From positions 309,186 through 373,122 of the forward strand of contig JAMPBQ010000001.1 in NCBI GenBank assembly GCA_023666615.1: DNA of 63,937 nt, read 5' to 3'. The stretch's first letter is position 1. The number at the start of each line of letters is the position of its first letter. A program made the position numbers and the translations under genes. This document shows positions 24,434-34,487 of the stretch, one piece after another. The notes under the pieces were generated by a model. That model searched no databases, was not told the origin of the DNA, and saw only the letters and a program-made list of their open reading frames with translations. The DNA comes from Clostridium sp. (lineage in GTDB: Bacteria > Bacteroidota > Bacteroidia > Bacteroidales > Muribaculaceae).

Positions 24434-26356
24434 ATGCGTTTGTTTTCCAGTCTTTTAGTACTTATGGCAGCATCGTTGGCGATGCGGGCCGAGGTGGTGA
24501 ACGTATCCTCTCCCAATGGAAGGTACGCCATTGCGATTGACGACAGCGGTGATTATCCCCGATACAGCGTGGAGTTTGACGGCAAGCAAGTGATCGCGCC
24601 TTCGCGCCTTGACATCAAATGGAACGGCGAAGGGCCAACTCGGCGCGATCCAATGCGGGTAGACGACCTCAAAGGCATGAAAATAGCGGAGACCACGACC
24701 GAAAGCTGCGACAGCGCCTGGGCGCCTGCTTATGGAGAGAGGGCTGAAATCCCTGAGCGCTACAACGGCGCGCGCATCTCCTTGCGTAGGGAGTCTGACC
24801 GTTGGGCGCCAATCGCCATCGACGCGCGGGCATACGATGAAGGCGTGGCCCTGCGCTACACCTTCGCCGCCGGCAGCTATCTGCGCATCCTTGCTGAAGG
24901 CACAGAGTTCGCCCTGCCCGAAGGGAGCATGGCTTGGCATACCCCCAGGGCGCAAACAGTCTATTCGCGCATTGGCCTAAGCGACTGGCCGGGAGAGGCT
25001 GAGCGCCCGCTGCTGATAGAATTGCCCGACGGGCGATACGCATGCTTGGGAGAAGCCGGGGTGGTGGATTACGTGCGCACGAAATTCACTCTCTCAGACG
25101 AAAGGCCCAACACAGTGCTAACCTCAATGTACGGCGAGGCCGAGGACATTGCTCCTTACTCAACGCCGTGGAGGCTCGTGATGTGCGGCAACAGCGCCGG
25201 CGAGATTCTGGAAAACAACTATATTTACTATAACCTCAATGCCCCGGCGGCGTTCGACGCCAGCTGGATTCACCCGGGCAAGATGATGCGCGAGACCACC
25301 CTCAGCACCGAGGGCGCCCTGAGCTGCATTGATTTCGCCAAGAGGCATGGCATAAGCTATCTGCTCTTCGATACCGGCTGGTACGGTGTCGAAGCCTCAA
25401 AGGATTCCGACGCCACGACTGTTTCAGTTGACCCAAGGAAAAATCCAAATCCCGATTGCCTCGACATGCAAAAAGTGGTGGCAAAGGCCGATTCGGCCGG
25501 CATAGGCGTGGTGCTCTACGTCAACCAGCGAGCCTTGCAGCAGCAGCTCGACAGCATCATCCCCACATTCAAGAGATGGGGCATCGCCGGCATAAAGTTC
25601 GGATTCGTAAGAGTGGGGTCGCAGGTGTGGACAAAGTGGATGCATGACGCCGTGCGCAAATGCGGCGAGGCCGGCCTGCTGGTAGACATTCACGACGAAT
25701 ATCGCCCCACAGGCGCCAGCCGCACATATCCCAACTTGATGACGCAAGAAGGCATCCGCGGCAACGAGGAATTTCCGGACGCTGAGCAAAACAGCATTCT
25801 GCCATTCACGCGCTACGTGTGCGGCCCGGCCGACTATACGATATGCTATTACAGGCAAGACTTTGACCGCCTGGCCATGCCCGAGCATGGCGCCGCGCGG
25901 CCTAAAAGCATCCAAAACACCCCCGCCCACCAGCTGGCCCTGTCGGTGGTCTATTACAGCCCGATGCAAGTGCTGTATTGGTACGACAAGCCTTCAGACA
26001 GCCGCGAAGAGCCCGAATTGAAATTCTTTGACGATGTGCCCACTGTCTGGGATGAGACAAGGGTGCTGGAAGGAAGGCCTGGAGAGTACGCCACAGTGGC
26101 AAGGCGCAAAGGCGATGACTGGTTTGTCGGCTCAATCAACGGCAGCGTTTCGGATTGGCGCCAGGCGGAGATTGCCCTTCCTTTCCTTGGAGAAGGAAAA
26201 TATAAGGCTGAGGTTTATGAGGATGGCTCAGCCGATGTGCCAACCCGCACCAAAGTGGTTGTAAGCGAGAAAAAAGTGAAGAAGGGCGACAAGCTCAAAT
26301 TCAAGCTTCGCCCCTCCGGCGGCGTGGCCATAAGAATATCCAAAGCCGAGATTTGA
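24434..26356 (+). CDS. GH97 glycoside hydrolase
   Basis: Secreted alpha-glycosidase of family GH97 (640 residues; signal peptide MRLFSSLLVLMAASLAMRA). The N-terminal beta-sandwich is followed by the TIM barrel with FAKRHGISYLLFDTGWYG, GIKFGF (386-391), IHDEYRPTGASRTYPNL (His420) and QEGIRGNEEF (Glu439). The position occupied by the Asp nucleophile in retaining members is Gly390 here, as in inverting members, while Asp421 stands where SusB has a catalytic Glu. That makes inverting chemistry likely but the exact specificity (alpha-glucoside, galactoside or other) open. It is first in the enzyme run behind susCD. Confidence 0.85.
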   Translation: MRLFSSLLVLMAASLAMRAEVVNVSSPNGRYAIAIDDSGDYPRYSVEFDGKQVIAPSRLDIKWNGEGPTRRDPMRVDDLKGMKIAETTTESCDSAWAPAYGERAEIPERYNGARISLRRESDRWAPIAIDARAYDEGVALRYTFAAGSYLRILAEGTEFALPEGSMAWHTPRAQTVYSRIGLSDWPGEAERPLLIELPDGRYACLGEAGVVDYVRTKFTLSDERPNTVLTSMYGEAEDIAPYSTPWRLVMCGNSAGEILENNYIYYNLNAPAAFDASWIHPGKMMRETTLSTEGALSCIDFAKRHGISYLLFDTGWYGVEASKDSDATTVSVDPRKNPNPDCLDMQKVVAKADSAGIGVVLYVNQRALQQQLDSIIPTFKRWGIAGIKFGFVRVGSQVWTKWMHDAVRKCGEAGLLVDIHDEYRPTGASRTYPNLMTQEGIRGNEEFPDAEQNSILPFTRYVCGPADYTICYYRQDFDRLAMPEHGAARPKSIQNTPAHQLALSVVYYSPMQVLYWYDKPSDSREEPELKFFDDVPTVWDETRVLEGRPGEYATVARRKGDDWFVGSINGSVSDWRQAEIALPFLGEGKYKAEVYEDGSADVPTRTKVVVSEKKVKKGDKLKFKLRPSGGVAIRISKAEI

Positions 26357-26377
26357 AAAATATTGACAGTGACTTTT

Positions 26378-29059
26378 ATGACAATTAGTCGCAGACTGAG
26401 GATGAAAGCTGTAATAATGCTTATTTTGGCGCTGGCTTGCGCCGGGAAAATGGGGGCCGAAGCCAATAGGCCTTCAATATTGGCCGATGCCAGCCAGAAA
26501 GAAGCTGTGCGAACCAAGATCAGCGCTCAGCCTTGGGCATCAGAAATATTCTCCCGCCTGAAATCTGAAGTAGACCCATACGCCGACAGGCATGCGTCAG
26601 ACCCTCAATGGATTCTATCGAGGATGGCTATGTACTGGAAGGACGGCGAGCGCTATACGCAATGCTATCTTAAAGACGAGATTTGGGAGCGCGGCGAAGG
26701 CAACGCCCCCGTGCCCACGGTGCGCATGCCCGGCATGCGCACTTGGAACAAGTATGCCAACGTGCCCCTTGAAGAGCGCACGCCCTACAACGAAACCGGC
26801 GACATGTGGGCTTTGAGCATAAACGACACTTCCGCGCCGAAAACGCTTGTGCCTTACAGGGAGTCGGGCCATCTTATTCGCGGCAACAATGTGGAGATAC
26901 TCACTCTTGCCGAAAAGTCAGCCTTCCTATATTGGCTCACCGAAGAAGAGAAGTACGCCAAATTGGCCAGCGACATATTCTACCAATGGATGGAGGGCAC
27001 ATATTATATGAACCCTATCATCAACCTCGACGAATCGAAGATAAGGAAAGGATTTGGCCTGCATCCGGGAGGCATCGTAGGCTATTATGACTACGAGCAG
27101 ATACATGACGACCTGGCTTTGCACGCAGCAACAGCCTACGACTTCGCCTACGGATACATCAAAGCGCATCCCTCTGCCCACATGCAGGAGATAGGCATGG
27201 AGCTTGAGCAGATGGCAGGAGTGGTGTTCAAGCGGTTTGTCGACATTGGCTTCGTGCGCGGCGGGAAGTCTGGCAATTGGAACGTCAACGGATGGAACAT
27301 GATGCTCAAGCCTATCCTTGCCCTTGAAGACAATGACTTTTACGCTGATGGAAAAGGCCGGCAGCACTATCTGCATTACCTAACATCGGAATCGACCATG
27401 TACCACGACGCCATTCCCGACATAATAAAGGGATATAACAAAGTCACGGGGCTATGGCCCGAGTCGCCCGGCTATTCATTCAGCACTATAGACATGCTCC
27501 TTGACTTCGCCGCTTTGCTCAAGCGCCAGGACATAGACATCATAGCCGAAAATCCGATACTCCAAAAGGCGGCCATGGCCGTATTCCCATGGATGGACGG
27601 CCGCGGCAACATGATAATATTCGGCGATTCGCGCGGAGGCCCGGCCAACTTCCAGACTCTTGAGCGCCTGCTGAAATATTATGCTGAGAAAGGAGACGCA
27701 GACAACGCGGCCAAGGTCTCGGCAGCCCTTAATGCTGGCATATCAGGCGGCGGCTATGACAGGGGCGCCAACGGCATTGAGGCCCTTCTATTCTATGAAG
27801 ACGCAATTCCGGCGTCGGAGGGCGCGCTTAAGGCAGAGCGCACATCCCATTCGGCCCACCACCGCGTTGTGACGATGAAGGGAAAAGACCCAGAGGCGGG
27901 ATTAATGGCTGTGCTCTACGGAGGCAAGAGGGGATTTCACCTTTCGGCCAATGGTCTGGCCCTGCAGCTCTACGGCTTTGGCTACGCATTGGCTCCTGAC
28001 GCCTCGGGCTATGAATCATACTGGAGCGCTGACAACAGGTATCACCAGTCGGCCACGGGCAGCAATACGATCTTGCCGGGCTATGAAGAAGGCGAAGTCA
28101 CGATCAACCACCTTGAGCCTTATGTTGGCGAAGATGAATTTGTTAATTCCACAGAGCTCAACCCCCATATAAACATGTGTGACATGGCTGCGGGCGAAAA
28201 GCGCCGCGTAGTGGCGCTGATCGGCCATGAAGGCGGCCAGGGATATTACGTTGACTTGTTCCGCTCCGGCCTGGAGGATAATGACTATCTCTTCCACAAT
28301 GTGGGCAAGGGCCTGAGCGCATACGGCGCCGATGGAAGCGAGCTCCAATTCGCTATGGTTGACTCAATCGACAAAAAGCGCAGCGACGCCTACGATTGGT
28401 TTAAGAATGTACGGAAGGCGCAGTGCGACGGCGATTTCAAGGCTGTATGGACAGTGGCTGACGGCGAGGCTCCGATTGAGATGAACATGTGGATGGCCGC
28501 CGGAAAGGGGCGTGAAATATACCTTATGGATGCTCCCTACACTACGCTGTATCCTGCCATCACACCAGAAGGCGCGAGCGCGGCCCCCAGCCCAACGCCC
28601 ACCATAATCGTAAGGCAAGAAAACAAAAGCGGATGGGATAGCCCATTCGCGGCGGTTTATCAGCCTGCGAAAGGCAATAATGGAGATGTGCGGAATGTGG
28701 CGTGCCTGAAGGCCGACAAATCGCAAATAGTGATGAAAATCGAATCCGACGGGAATAGGAAAGACCTGGTGTTCAGCTCAGTTGATTCAGAGGAATTTCC
28801 CAAGACAGAAAAATGCCATTTCATCGGAAGCTTTGGAGTGGTGTCAGAAAAGGACGGCGTGCCCACCAGGCTTTACATGGTCGATTCGCAAAAGATTTCA
28901 AATGGGAAATATTCCATAACCTCTGCCGAGCCTGTTTCGGCGTCGATTTATATGGAGGACGGAAAATGGCATTATTCATCTACGGGAGATGCCCAGGCCA
29001 CCATAGGCGGCAAAAAATACGCGCTGCAGCGGGGCTTTGGCATGCCTTTGGAGGATTAA
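26378..29059 (+). CDS. heparinase II/III-like secreted protein
   Basis: About 893 residues. A signal peptide (MKAVIMLILALACAG) is followed by an alpha/alpha toroid (GNWNVNGWNMMLKPILALE, LWPESPGYSFSTIDMLLDFA) and then a beta-sandwich C-terminal half (HSAHHRVVTMKG, ANGLALQLYGFGYAL). That is the architecture of heparinase II/III-type lyases, which cleave uronic-acid glycans by beta-elimination. I cannot assign a PL family. ATG at 26378 or 26402 are both possible starts; the reading frame also opens with a TTG at 26363. It lies 21 bases behind GH97 and ahead of the PL38-GH88 fusion, so the set probably degrades one uronate-rich glycan. Confidence 0.65.
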   Translation: MTISRRLRMKAVIMLILALACAGKMGAEANRPSILADASQKEAVRTKISAQPWASEIFSRLKSEVDPYADRHASDPQWILSRMAMYWKDGERYTQCYLKDEIWERGEGNAPVPTVRMPGMRTWNKYANVPLEERTPYNETGDMWALSINDTSAPKTLVPYRESGHLIRGNNVEILTLAEKSAFLYWLTEEEKYAKLASDIFYQWMEGTYYMNPIINLDESKIRKGFGLHPGGIVGYYDYEQIHDDLALHAATAYDFAYGYIKAHPSAHMQEIGMELEQMAGVVFKRFVDIGFVRGGKSGNWNVNGWNMMLKPILALEDNDFYADGKGRQHYLHYLTSESTMYHDAIPDIIKGYNKVTGLWPESPGYSFSTIDMLLDFAALLKRQDIDIIAENPILQKAAMAVFPWMDGRGNMIIFGDSRGGPANFQTLERLLKYYAEKGDADNAAKVSAALNAGISGGGYDRGANGIEALLFYEDAIPASEGALKAERTSHSAHHRVVTMKGKDPEAGLMAVLYGGKRGFHLSANGLALQLYGFGYALAPDASGYESYWSADNRYHQSATGSNTILPGYEEGEVTINHLEPYVGEDEFVNSTELNPHINMCDMAAGEKRRVVALIGHEGGQGYYVDLFRSGLEDNDYLFHNVGKGLSAYGADGSELQFAMVDSIDKKRSDAYDWFKNVRKAQCDGDFKAVWTVADGEAPIEMNMWMAAGKGREIYLMDAPYTTLYPAITPEGASAAPSPTPTIIVRQENKSGWDSPFAAVYQPAKGNNGDVRNVACLKADKSQIVMKIESDGNRKDLVFSSVDSEEFPKTEKCHFIGSFGVVSEKDGVPTRLYMVDSQKISNGKYSITSAEPVSASIYMEDGKWHYSSTGDAQATIGGKKYALQRGFGMPLED

Positions 29060-29103
29060 GCCATTTATGATAAATTGCAAAGAACAATCTTTTTGAAAAA
29101 AGC

Positions 29104-31374
29104 ATGACAATTAAGAAATTATTAATGATTTTCGCCGCAGCGGCTGCTGCGATGGCCGCGCAGGCGAGGGAGTTTGTGCATCCCGGTGTGCTGCACACCG
29201 ACGCCTCAATAGAGAGAATGAAAGCCTTGGTTGACGCCAAAGTTGAGCCAGCCTACGGCTCCTACCAGCAGCTTCGCGACCATGAGTGCTCGCAGGCCGA
29301 CTATAAAATGTACGGCCCATTCAAGACAATATCCCGCGACGGGGAATACGCATGGACCAAAACCAAGATGGAGCATGACTTCAGCGCCGCTTACCAAAAC
29401 TCGCTGATGTGGGCCATCACCGGCGATGAGCGCCACGCCCGCAAAGCTCTTGACGTGCTTTTGGGCTATGCGAACACGCTGGAAACCATACCTTCGACAA
29501 ACGACGCCCCACTGCTGGTGGGCCTCGAAGGGCTGAAGATTGCTTACGCCGCCGAAATGCTCAAGCATACATATCCGGGCATCACCAAGAAGGACATGAA
29601 GGCCATAGACAAGATGGCGCGCGAGAAATTCATCCCGGTGATGGAGAAATTCTACGCCACCCCGGCCTATACCAACGGCAATTGGGGCCCAATCGTCACA
29701 AAGGCCTACATGGCATTCGCAATACTGTGGGACGACGAAAAGATGTACGACAAGGCCGTGGACTTCTACCTGCACGCAAACGACAATGGCACGATAGAGA
29801 ACTACATAGACGGCGCCACGGGCCAAATCCAGGAGAGCGGCCGCGACCAGGGGCATGCCCAGCTGGGCATAGCCGCAATGGCCACCATATGCGAAATGGC
29901 TTGGAAGCAGGGCACCGACCTGTATTCCGCCCTCGACAACCGCCTGCTCAAGGGATTTGAATACACAGCCAAATACAATCTCGGCGAGGACGTGCCCTTC
30001 AAGACATGGGCCGACGTTACCGGCAAATACGCCGCGTGGCCAATGCTTTCTGAAGAGAGCCGTGGGCAGTTCAAGCCCGTCTACGAAATGGTGTGGAATC
30101 ATTACGCCGTGCGCAAGGGCTTGCCTATGCCTTACACCGAGAGGGTGCTTGCTATTGTGCGCCCAGAAGGCTACGACCGCGACCAGCCTGCTTTTGGCTC
30201 GCTCCTATTCAATGACTGGTCAAAGACTGAAGGCGCCTTTGACGTAGACGAAGCCTTGGCATATTGCCACGGCAAGGTGAAGCAAGCCCTCGGCCATTGG
30301 GAAGGCTGCGCAGATGGCCAGGGCCTTCTGCCGGTAATCATAGAAAACGGCGACAGCCTTTGGGCTTGCGGATCGCAAAGAGACTGGCGCCTGGGCTTTT
30401 GGCCCGGAATCCTATGGATGGACTATAAGGCCACGGGCGACCGGGATGTTGCCCTCCACGCCGAGAAATGCACCGACGCCCTGGAATTCCTGTCGCAAAA
30501 AAAGGCCGGAGGTCATGACCTGGGATTCCTGGTATATTGCGCCTATGGCAAGGAGCTGGAGTGCGGCAATCCGTCGACCGCAAGGGAGATGCATTGCCGA
30601 AAGGTGATCATGGACACAGCCGACACCCTGGCCACTCTATACAGCGACAAAGTGGGCACCATCTGCTCTTGGCCCAACAACCGCCAATTCGCGGGGCACA
30701 ACACTATCATTGACAATATGATGAACCTCGAGCTCATGTTCCGTGCCGGAAAGATGAGGCGCGACCGCAGGATGACGGGGATGGCTGCAAGGCACGCTGC
30801 AACCACTATGGCCAACCATTTCCGCGAAGACGGATCGGCCTACCATGTGGTGGTTTACGACCCCGAGACCGGCCAGCCTGTGCGCAAGGCCACACATCAG
30901 GGATATGCCGACGAATCGATGTGGGCGCGCGGGCAGGCATGGGCAATCTACGGATTCACCATGGCTTACCGCGAGACCGGCAATAAGCATTTCCTTGACC
31001 AGGCGCGCAAATCGGCCAAGATTTATCTCGACCGCCTGCCGGAAGACCATGTGCCATATTGGGATTTTGACGCTCCCGCCAATTCGGATACGCCCCGCGA
31101 CGCCTCTGCCGCCGCCGTCACCGCTTCGGCATTGCTTGAGCTGGCTGGCTACGTTGAGCCCGAAGCCGGCGCCCATTACACAGATGCAGCCGCTAAAATG
31201 TTGGCATCCCTCAGCTCGCAGGCCTACCGCAGCGGCGACGCCAACGACGCATTCCTGCTGCACTCAACCGGGCATCATCCCGCCGGCAAGGAGATTGACT
31301 CCTCGCTCACCTACGCCGACTATTATTACCTTGAAGCCCTGCTGAGGCTTAAAAAATTGAAGGAAGGCGTCTGA
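29104..31374 (+). CDS. PL38-GH88 fusion: uronate lyase plus unsaturated uronyl hydrolase
   Basis: A two-enzyme polypeptide of 756 residues with signal peptide (cleavage near AQA-REF). Residues about 24-375 match alginate-lyase-like alpha/alpha enzymes of PL38: HPGVLHTDASIERMKALV, TNGNWG (190-195), and the catalytic-type motif ESGRDQGHAQLG (244-255). Residues about 385-755 match GH88 unsaturated glucuronyl hydrolase: GGHDLGFL with Asp472, HNTIIDNMMNLEL with Asp537, GYADESMWARGQAW, RDASAAAVTASALLELA. The first half would cut a uronate polymer to leave 4,5-unsaturated ends and the second would remove them. PL38 activities known are on glucuronan and alginate. Both active sites look complete. Confidence 0.85.
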   Translation: MTIKKLLMIFAAAAAAMAAQAREFVHPGVLHTDASIERMKALVDAKVEPAYGSYQQLRDHECSQADYKMYGPFKTISRDGEYAWTKTKMEHDFSAAYQNSLMWAITGDERHARKALDVLLGYANTLETIPSTNDAPLLVGLEGLKIAYAAEMLKHTYPGITKKDMKAIDKMAREKFIPVMEKFYATPAYTNGNWGPIVTKAYMAFAILWDDEKMYDKAVDFYLHANDNGTIENYIDGATGQIQESGRDQGHAQLGIAAMATICEMAWKQGTDLYSALDNRLLKGFEYTAKYNLGEDVPFKTWADVTGKYAAWPMLSEESRGQFKPVYEMVWNHYAVRKGLPMPYTERVLAIVRPEGYDRDQPAFGSLLFNDWSKTEGAFDVDEALAYCHGKVKQALGHWEGCADGQGLLPVIIENGDSLWACGSQRDWRLGFWPGILWMDYKATGDRDVALHAEKCTDALEFLSQKKAGGHDLGFLVYCAYGKELECGNPSTAREMHCRKVIMDTADTLATLYSDKVGTICSWPNNRQFAGHNTIIDNMMNLELMFRAGKMRRDRRMTGMAARHAATTMANHFREDGSAYHVVVYDPETGQPVRKATHQGYADESMWARGQAWAIYGFTMAYRETGNKHFLDQARKSAKIYLDRLPEDHVPYWDFDAPANSDTPRDASAAAVTASALLELAGYVEPEAGAHYTDAAAKMLASLSSQAYRSGDANDAFLLHSTGHHPAGKEIDSSLTYADYYYLEALLRLKKLKEGV

Positions 31375-31391
31375 ATGACGCATAAAATTCA

Positions 31392-31399
31392 TATCTTTG
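31392..31399 (+). promoter_or_regulatory. -7 box for the propeller/AraC regulator
   Basis: TATCTTTG, 20 bases ahead of the start codon; the regulator appears to have its own promoter. Confidence 0.6.
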
Positions 31400-31418
31400 T
31401 GGCAACGTATTTTTTGCC

Positions 31419-34160
31419 ATGCGTATGACCCGAATCATGACATTTCTTTTCGCCATGCTGTTGGCGTGCGCAGGAGCGCGCGCCAACAGCATGCGTGAAT
31501 TGACTATGCGCGACGGCCTTGCCGACCTCACCATCAATGTGGTCTACAAAGATGCGCAGGGCTATATATATTTTGGCACAGACATATCCGTCGACCGATT
31601 CGACGGCGAGCGCATACGCAGATTTCCCTTGCCCGGCAGCAACGAGGTGGCCAGGAGGGTGCAGGCTGTAACTGCCGGGCCCGACGGCGCCATATACGCC
31701 GGAAACGGCGACGGGCTCTGGAGGCTTGAAGAGGACGGATTTGAGAAAGTGGCCGAAAAGACTGTGCAATACGCAGTCAACAGCATGCTCACAGAGGGGG
31801 ATTCAATGTTCGTAGCCACCAACAATGGCCTCTACATCATGAGCGGCGGCGCATTCAAGCATATCCTGCCAGGCAATGCGTCGGTGGTGTCAAACACCAA
31901 CCACATATTGGGGCTCTGCCTGTCGGCCGACAAGAAAACGCTGTGGGGCACGACAGTGGGGGGCGTATTGACAATCGACCTTCCTTCGGGCAAGGTGAAA
32001 AAAATGCTTGACATTGGGCATCCCGGGCGTCTTTACAAGAAAATAGCCAGGGATGGCGACAAAATCTACGTTTCGGCGCGGGCGGAAGGCATATTCATCT
32101 TCGATCCATCCAAAGGCGAATTTTCGCCATTCAGGGATTGGGGAAATTATGACGTCACCGCCTTGTCGAGCGACGGCCGCGGCACTCTGCGCGTGGGCAT
32201 AAACGGCGAAGGAGTGCGGTTTGTCGATGCCGGCAGCGGAGAGGATATTGCCGCATACGCATCCTCGCTTGGCGGCAGCAACAGGTTGAGGTCTAATTCG
32301 GTATATTCGCTTTTGGTGGAGGAGTCAGGCCAAATGTGGGTGGGCTATTATCAGGTGGGAGTCGACTATTCGGTGCTGTCGCGCTCGCTATTCGACATTT
32401 ATGCCCCGCCGGGGGTGCTCGACACCGAAAACCTCGCCGTAAGGTCCTTGTCGATAGAGGATGGCCTAAAGCTGATAGGCACTCGCGACGGCCTATACGC
32501 CGTAGATGAAAACAAAAAGAGCTGCACAGTATTCGGCAAGTCTGCCATAGGCTCCGGCATGGTGTTCGCCATAAAGAAGCACAAAGGAGAATATTACATT
32601 GGCACTGGGGCGGGCCTTTACGTATACAATCGCTCAACCAACAGCCTTCGCCCTTTCCTTCACGACAACCGCCAGCTGCGTTCGTCGATCCAGGCCTTCA
32701 GCGAAGACGGATTGGGCCGCCTGTGGGTAGGAAGCGCGTCGGGGGTGGCCTGCATCGAAGACGGCAAGGTGGCCTATGCATTTGACGACACCAACTCCCA
32801 GCTGCCAAACCGGATAGTGTATGAGATTTTCTTCGATTCGGCAGGCACCGGATGGATATGCACCGAGCAGGGCGTGGCGATTTTCGATGGGAAGAACGTA
32901 AGATCAAAAGGGTTCAGGCTGGCCGACGGAAAATTCAACCATGAAAAAATCAGGTCAGTCTACGAAGATTCGCGCCACAACCTATTCTTTCTCCCTGACC
33001 GGGGCCTGCCGCTTCGCACCAATCTGCAGCTCTCAGAATATGAATTTGTGAAAAATGCCGGCATCACTGGCCCGCTGCCGTCGTCAATCAATCCGATGTT
33101 TGTGATTGAAGACGCAGACAGCCTGCTATGGATAGGCTCATCCGACGGACTGGTATGCACCGACTTGCAAAACAGGTACAGCCACTTCACCCGCTTTGAC
33201 GGCCTGCCAAGTCTTTCATTCACCCTTTGCAAGCCTGTGCGCGACGATAAGGGCAACCTTTGGCTGGGCAACACCCGCGGCCTCGTGAGGCTCGACAGAG
33301 ACAAATTCCTGACAATGCGTCAAGAGCTTAATCCGGTGAAGGTGACTGAAGTGAGGGCCAACGGCAAAATTTTGGTCAACGGCGGCAAGCCAATAGAGAA
33401 CCTTGGCATAAGGAATGGGGAAAAGTCGCTGCAGGTGCTGTTCTCTGATTTCAGCTTTACCTCGCCAGAATACCAAAGCTTTGAATATCGCCTGAGCCCA
33501 AAGATGGCCGAAGACGAGTGGGAGAGGGTGCATGGAGAGTCGGAGATATATCTCTATGGCCTTGACAATGGCGACTATACGCTGCACATAAGGCATATGG
33601 GCGATCCGGCCTCGGAGGCCACTCTGCCAATACATGTGGCGAATTATGGCGAAATATTGTCGGCGCCTGTGATTGCGCTGGGCGTCTTGGCCATAGCCCT
33701 TATAGCCTGCTTGCTCTACGGCTGGCGCAAATTGCGCATGCTTAGGGAGGCTGCCGGCGAGAAGGAGACGGATGACAAATACAAGGCGGCAAACATCAAT
33801 ACCGACAATTGCCGCAGGCTGCAGCGCCGGCTCGAAAAGCTGATGGCCGACAAGCAGCCATATCTTGACCCAAAGCTCAAGATCAGCGATTTGGCCCAAA
33901 TGCTCGACAGCACCCCGGTGGCCATGTCGCACTTATTCAATCAATACCTTGACACAAACTATTATGACTATGTCAATTCCTACCGCATAAGGCATTTTTG
34001 CAAGATGGCGGAGGAAGGGGGCGACAGCCGCTATACGCTGACCGCCATGAGCGAAAAGTGCGGGTTCAGCTCGAGGGCGTCATTTTTCAGGTCGTTCGGC
34101 AAAAGCATGGGGGTGTCGCCCGGCGAGTATATCAGAAGACTGCACGAGAAGGAGGGATAA
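31419..34160 (+). CDS. membrane-spanning propeller-Y_Y_Y-AraC regulator
   Basis: A 913-residue one-piece sensor-regulator. Signal/anchor at 1-23; two-component-type propeller repeats to about 640 (GLADLTINVVYKDAQGYIYFG, GLGRLWVGSASGVACIEDG, GNLWLGNTRGLVRLD); a Y_Y_Y domain (about 645-740, FSFTSPEYQSFEYRLSP); one membrane helix (about 748-770, ALGVLAIALIACLLYG); and an AraC-type helix-turn-helix (about 800-910, FSSRASFFRSFGKSMGVSPGEYI). The histidine kinase and receiver of the hybrid sensors usual in Bacteroidetes are absent. It would sense the glycan product in the periplasm and bind DNA directly. As last gene of the susCD locus it likely controls it. Confidence 0.85.
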   Translation: MRMTRIMTFLFAMLLACAGARANSMRELTMRDGLADLTINVVYKDAQGYIYFGTDISVDRFDGERIRRFPLPGSNEVARRVQAVTAGPDGAIYAGNGDGLWRLEEDGFEKVAEKTVQYAVNSMLTEGDSMFVATNNGLYIMSGGAFKHILPGNASVVSNTNHILGLCLSADKKTLWGTTVGGVLTIDLPSGKVKKMLDIGHPGRLYKKIARDGDKIYVSARAEGIFIFDPSKGEFSPFRDWGNYDVTALSSDGRGTLRVGINGEGVRFVDAGSGEDIAAYASSLGGSNRLRSNSVYSLLVEESGQMWVGYYQVGVDYSVLSRSLFDIYAPPGVLDTENLAVRSLSIEDGLKLIGTRDGLYAVDENKKSCTVFGKSAIGSGMVFAIKKHKGEYYIGTGAGLYVYNRSTNSLRPFLHDNRQLRSSIQAFSEDGLGRLWVGSASGVACIEDGKVAYAFDDTNSQLPNRIVYEIFFDSAGTGWICTEQGVAIFDGKNVRSKGFRLADGKFNHEKIRSVYEDSRHNLFFLPDRGLPLRTNLQLSEYEFVKNAGITGPLPSSINPMFVIEDADSLLWIGSSDGLVCTDLQNRYSHFTRFDGLPSLSFTLCKPVRDDKGNLWLGNTRGLVRLDRDKFLTMRQELNPVKVTEVRANGKILVNGGKPIENLGIRNGEKSLQVLFSDFSFTSPEYQSFEYRLSPKMAEDEWERVHGESEIYLYGLDNGDYTLHIRHMGDPASEATLPIHVANYGEILSAPVIALGVLAIALIACLLYGWRKLRMLREAAGEKETDDKYKAANINTDNCRRLQRRLEKLMADKQPYLDPKLKISDLAQMLDSTPVAMSHLFNQYLDTNYYDYVNSYRIRHFCKMAEEGGDSRYTLTAMSEKCGFSSRASFFRSFGKSMGVSPGEYIRRLHEKEG

Positions 34161-34189
34161 GGCTGAAAAGGCGGGGGGAAATCAACCAC

Positions 34190-34400
34190 GGATTTCACAC
34201 CCCAGCCTCCACTCGCTTTGCTCGCTGCAGCTGGGGTTTGCTCACAATATCGCCCCTACGGGGCTTTGGGGGGCAGCAGAGCTGCCTCACTCAACGAAAC
34301 ATTGGGATGGGACGGGACGCGCGGGTTACAACCCGCGCGGGCTTATAATTTTGTGGGGATTTGATGTTTTACCACGGATTACACGGATTTTAATTGCGCG
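34190..34400. repeat. cluster of REP-like hairpins
   Basis: The gap 34161-34487 holds no gene. It carries several inverted repeats: CCCCAGC/GCTGGGG, GCCCC/GGGGC, GGCAGC/GCTGCC and GCGCGGGTT/AACCCGCGC, then ACCACGGATTACACGGATT, a string common in dispersed Bacteroidetes repeats, with a partial copy at 34187. Confidence 0.55.
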
Positions 34401-34487
34401 GATTTTGTTGATTAGAAATGATTTATTGTGGTTATCCGTTTGACTTGAGGTGTTTGGCGGTGGGTTTTTCGACAGTTTTGTGAATTG

